Assembly (NCBI GenBank): GCA_009778945.1
Contig: WRFF01000023.1
Coordinates: 1 to 15,302 of the forward strand
DNA: 15,302 nt
Direction: 5' to 3'
From: Clostridiales bacterium
Lineage (GTDB): Bacteria; Bacillota; Clostridia; Peptostreptococcales; Anaerovoracaceae
Below are positions 13,742-15,302 of this stretch, piece by piece. The notes under the pieces are model-generated. The model was not told the origin of the DNA, did not search any database, and saw only the letters and a program-made list of their open reading frames with translations. The translations under genes were made by a program, and so were the position numbers. The number at the start of each line of letters is the position of its first letter. Position 1 is the first letter of the stretch.

Positions 13742-14893
13742 ATGAAGTACAGAAAATTTGTGTCCGCCGACAAAAAAACAGAACTCGATATCTCCCTGTT
13801 GGGATTTGGCTGTATGCGTCTGCCGGTTATCGGGGACGACATGGCAAAGATCGACGAAGCGGAAGCGATCCGCATGATCCGTTACGCGATCGACCACGGC
13901 GTCAATTACGTGGATACCGCCTATATGTATCACGGCGAAACAAGCGAAGGCGTTGTTGGGAAAGCGCTTGCGGACGGGTATCGCGAACGCGTAAACCTCG
14001 CGACAAAGCTTGCGTACTGGTTCTGCGAAAAACCGGAAGACATGGAAAAAATGTTGGACGAACAGTTGCGGCGCCTGGGGACGGACGTGATTGACTTTTA
14101 TCTCCTCCACGACATTGAGGGGGAGCGCTGGATTCAGGTGAAGAAATGGAAAATGTTCGATTTTCTTACGGAGATGAAAGCAAAAGGTAAGATTCGCTTC
14201 GCGGGCTTCTCCTGCCATGGCTCCACGCCGGCCTATTTCAAAGAAGTGCTCGACGCGTATCCGTGGGATTTCACGCAGATCCAGCTCAACTATATCGACC
14301 AGGAATGGCAGGCCGGTATGGAAGGCTACCGCTACGCGGCGGAAAAAGGCGTCCCTCTCATCATCATGGAACCGCTGAAGGGCGGGAAGCTCACCGACAG
14401 CCTGCCGGAAGCTATCCAAAAAACCTGGGCGAAGCTCGGCGCCTCCGGCAAGGAGCGCACGCCTGCGGAATGGGCGCTGCGCTGGGCCGCAAACCTGCCG
14501 GGCGTCATGACGATCCTGTCCGGCATGTCGAAGATGGAACAGGTTCAGGAAAATGTGCGCGTGCTCGCGGACGCGGAAGCCGGCGCACTGACGGACAGGG
14601 AGCTCGCCATCCTCGACGAGGTGGCGGCGGCTTACAATAAGCTCATCGTCTATCCCTGCACGGCCTGCCGCTACTGCCTGCCCTGCACTTCGGATATCGC
14701 TATTCCGATGATGATGAATTATCGAAATGACTGGGAACTTTACGGGCACAACCCGAAACTGCAGGCGGAATTTGATATGTTTGTTGAAAAGAAACCGAGC
14801 GCCTGCACCGAATGCGGAAAATGCGAGCGCAACTGCCCGCAGCAGCTCCCCATCATGCAGGTTATGAAAGAGGTCTCGGAGATTTTCGAGTAA
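13742..14893 (+). CDS. Aldo/keto reductase with C-terminal ferredoxin-like domain
   Basis: A 383-residue cytosolic oxidoreductase. Residues 1 to about 300 form an aldo/keto reductase barrel with the catalytic tetrad D58, Y63, K89 and H123 (NYVDTAYMYHGETSEG; ATKL; DFYLLHDI). C-terminal motifs include IIMEPLKGGKL (207-217) and the WALRWAANLPGVMTILSGMS block. Residues 306-365 add two cysteine sets, C306-x2-C309-x2-C312-x2-C315 and C355-x2-C358-x2-C361-x3-C365-P, a two-[4Fe-4S] ferredoxin-like tail seen in aldo/keto reductases of anaerobes. It could thus use ferredoxin as well as NAD(P)H; the carbonyl substrate is unknown. The ATG at 13742 is chosen for AGGAG 5 nt upstream; the frame is open 22 codons earlier but lacks a ribosome site. 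It is divergent from the LysR gene. Confidence 0.94.
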   Translation: MKYRKFVSADKKTELDISLLGFGCMRLPVIGDDMAKIDEAEAIRMIRYAIDHGVNYVDTAYMYHGETSEGVVGKALADGYRERVNLATKLAYWFCEKPEDMEKMLDEQLRRLGTDVIDFYLLHDIEGERWIQVKKWKMFDFLTEMKAKGKIRFAGFSCHGSTPAYFKEVLDAYPWDFTQIQLNYIDQEWQAGMEGYRYAAEKGVPLIIMEPLKGGKLTDSLPEAIQKTWAKLGASGKERTPAEWALRWAANLPGVMTILSGMSKMEQVQENVRVLADAEAGALTDRELAILDEVAAAYNKLIVYPCTACRYCLPCTSDIAIPMMMNYRNDWELYGHNPKLQAEFDMFVEKKPSACTECGKCERNCPQQLPIMQVMKEVSEIFE

Positions 14894-14924
14894 CGTCAAG
14901 CCGCAATCTGCAGACGTACCCCCA

Positions 14925-14957
14925 AAAAGCCCGCAACTATGATCGTTACGGGCTTTT
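14925..14957. terminator. Bidirectional intrinsic terminator
   Basis: AAAAGCCCGCAAC (14925-14937) pairs with GTTACGGGCTTTT (14945-14957), one C-A mismatch, with a 7-nt loop. T-runs at the end on both strands let it serve the reductase gene (plus, stop at 14893) and the surface-protein gene (minus, stop at 15035). Confidence 0.85.
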
Positions 14958-15034
14958 GACTATTTCAAACCATTAAAGCCAGGTTTGAATCAGCCTCACT
15001 TATTGGAGCTATTTTCACAAACACTACAAAGGAT

Positions 15035-15302
15035 TTAACGAACCGATTTTCTGTGGATTTTCACAAATATTATAGCCAAAGCAGCAAGTATGATGGAACT
15101 TAACAGAACTATCAAGCCCCCTCTCCCTGCATTTCCCGGGATACCTCCTACTATTCCGCCATTGTCTCCTCCGTTATAGTGCAAAAAGCAAGCACTTTTT
15201 TCATGAATTCGGAAGGGAGAATTTTCACGAAATTGGAATAGAGATTTTTCAACAATTTGGAACCCAGAATTTTCATGAATTCGGAAGGGAGAATTTTCTT
15301 GG
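15035..15302 (-). CDS. C-terminal end of a surface protein with membrane anchor and octapeptide repeats (cut by window edge)
   Basis: A minus-strand frame of 88 codons open from the right edge to TAA at 15035-15037. Its last 45 residues look like a cell-surface C-terminus: a Gly/Asn-rich spacer (YNGGDNGGIVGGIPGNAG), a hydrophobic helix (GLIVLLSSIILAALAIIF) and a basic tail (VKIHRKSVR). This is the layout of a wall-sorting or tail-anchor signal, but no clear LPxTG is present. Upstream, in the same frame, are five octads: ENSPFRIH, ENSGFQIV, EKSLFQFR, ENSPFRIH, EKSACFLH, matching the 24-bp DNA repeat. S, F and the leading E recur. Either the repeat is part of the protein, or a repeat element was inserted into the gene. 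The N-terminus and main domain lie outside the window, so function is unknown. Confidence 0.5.
   Translation of the reverse strand, partial: QENSPFRIHENSGFQIVEKSLFQFRENSPFRIHEKSACFLHYNGGDNGGIVGGIPGNAGRGGLIVLLSSIILAALAIIFVKIHRKSVR
15198..15302. repeat. 24-bp tandem repeat, four copies and a partial fifth
   Basis: Units begin at 15198, 15222, 15246 and 15270, with a partial at 15294. Each opens with TTTTC and contains a GAA or CAA-xTT-GGAA core. Units 1 and 4 are identical over all 24 bp; 2 and 3 differ at several places. Period 24 keeps a reading frame. The array continues past the window. Confidence 0.85.

Noticed and set aside
13646..14899. 417-codon minus-strand frame opposite the aldo/keto reductase
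   Set aside because: Antisense shadow; the plus frame has the full catalytic tetrad and both cysteine sets.
15198..15302. CRISPR array
   Set aside because: The 24-bp units abut with no spacers and vary internally, so this is a plain tandem repeat.

Overview
The window reads as chromosome of a strictly anaerobic, low-redox-potential Bacillota, most likely class Clostridia. The signs are a soluble NAD(H)-linked [FeFe] hydrogenase operon, a ferredoxin-tailed aldo/keto reductase, a DUF2148 iron-sulfur protein, strong AGGAG-type ribosome binding sites, and a short-form HisG with HisZ. Genes are moderately GC-rich; the gaps at 6.0-6.6 kb and after 14.9 kb are AT-rich. No rRNA, tRNA, CRISPR array or transposase gene was seen. 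I cannot name the species.

Layout. (1) 1-3720, minus strand: start of a histidine operon, in transcription order an unknown 408-aa protein, a HisZ-HisG fusion, and hisD running off the left edge. A sigma-A-like promoter sits just before the first gene and leaves no room for a T-box or attenuator. (2) 3743-6011, minus: small accessory genes, namely a GNAT acetyltransferase, a DUF2148 protein, a 125-aa protein with its own promoter and terminator, and a HEAT-repeat-like protein. (3) 6012-6610: an AT-rich gap with two diverged tandem copies of an ~83-nt hairpin element, a separate 16-bp palindrome and a doubtful 45-codon ORF. (4) 6611-8176, minus: a 14-TM DHA2 drug exporter, preceded by a 12-bp tandem repeat and a 74-nt structured element. 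(5) 8361-12402, minus: hydrogenase operon of NuoE-like, NuoF-like and [FeFe] catalytic subunits plus a six-helix ECF-S-like membrane protein, all overlapping or nearly so. (6) 12556-13485, minus: a LysR-type regulator, divergent from (7) an aldo/keto reductase with a C-terminal two-cluster ferredoxin-like domain (13742-14893, plus). The space between them carries a 31-bp quasi-palindrome, a possible operator. (8) 14925-15302: a bidirectional terminator, then, on the minus strand, the 3' end of a surface-protein gene with a C-terminal membrane anchor. That frame runs without a stop through a 24-bp (8-residue) tandem repeat that leaves the right edge.

How the genes may work together. The three hydrogenase subunits should form an NAD(H)-dependent hydrogenase. 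Its NuoF-like subunit lacks the extra thioredoxin-like and ferredoxin domains of well-known bifurcating enzymes, which suggests (inference) a simpler NADH-H2 enzyme. The adjacent LysR protein may control the hydrogenase operon, the aldo/keto reductase, or both. The most unusual points are the HisZ-HisG fusion, the reduced hydrogenase with its coupled membrane protein, and the octapeptide-repeat surface protein at the right edge. I saw no clear-cut new defence or mobile system.
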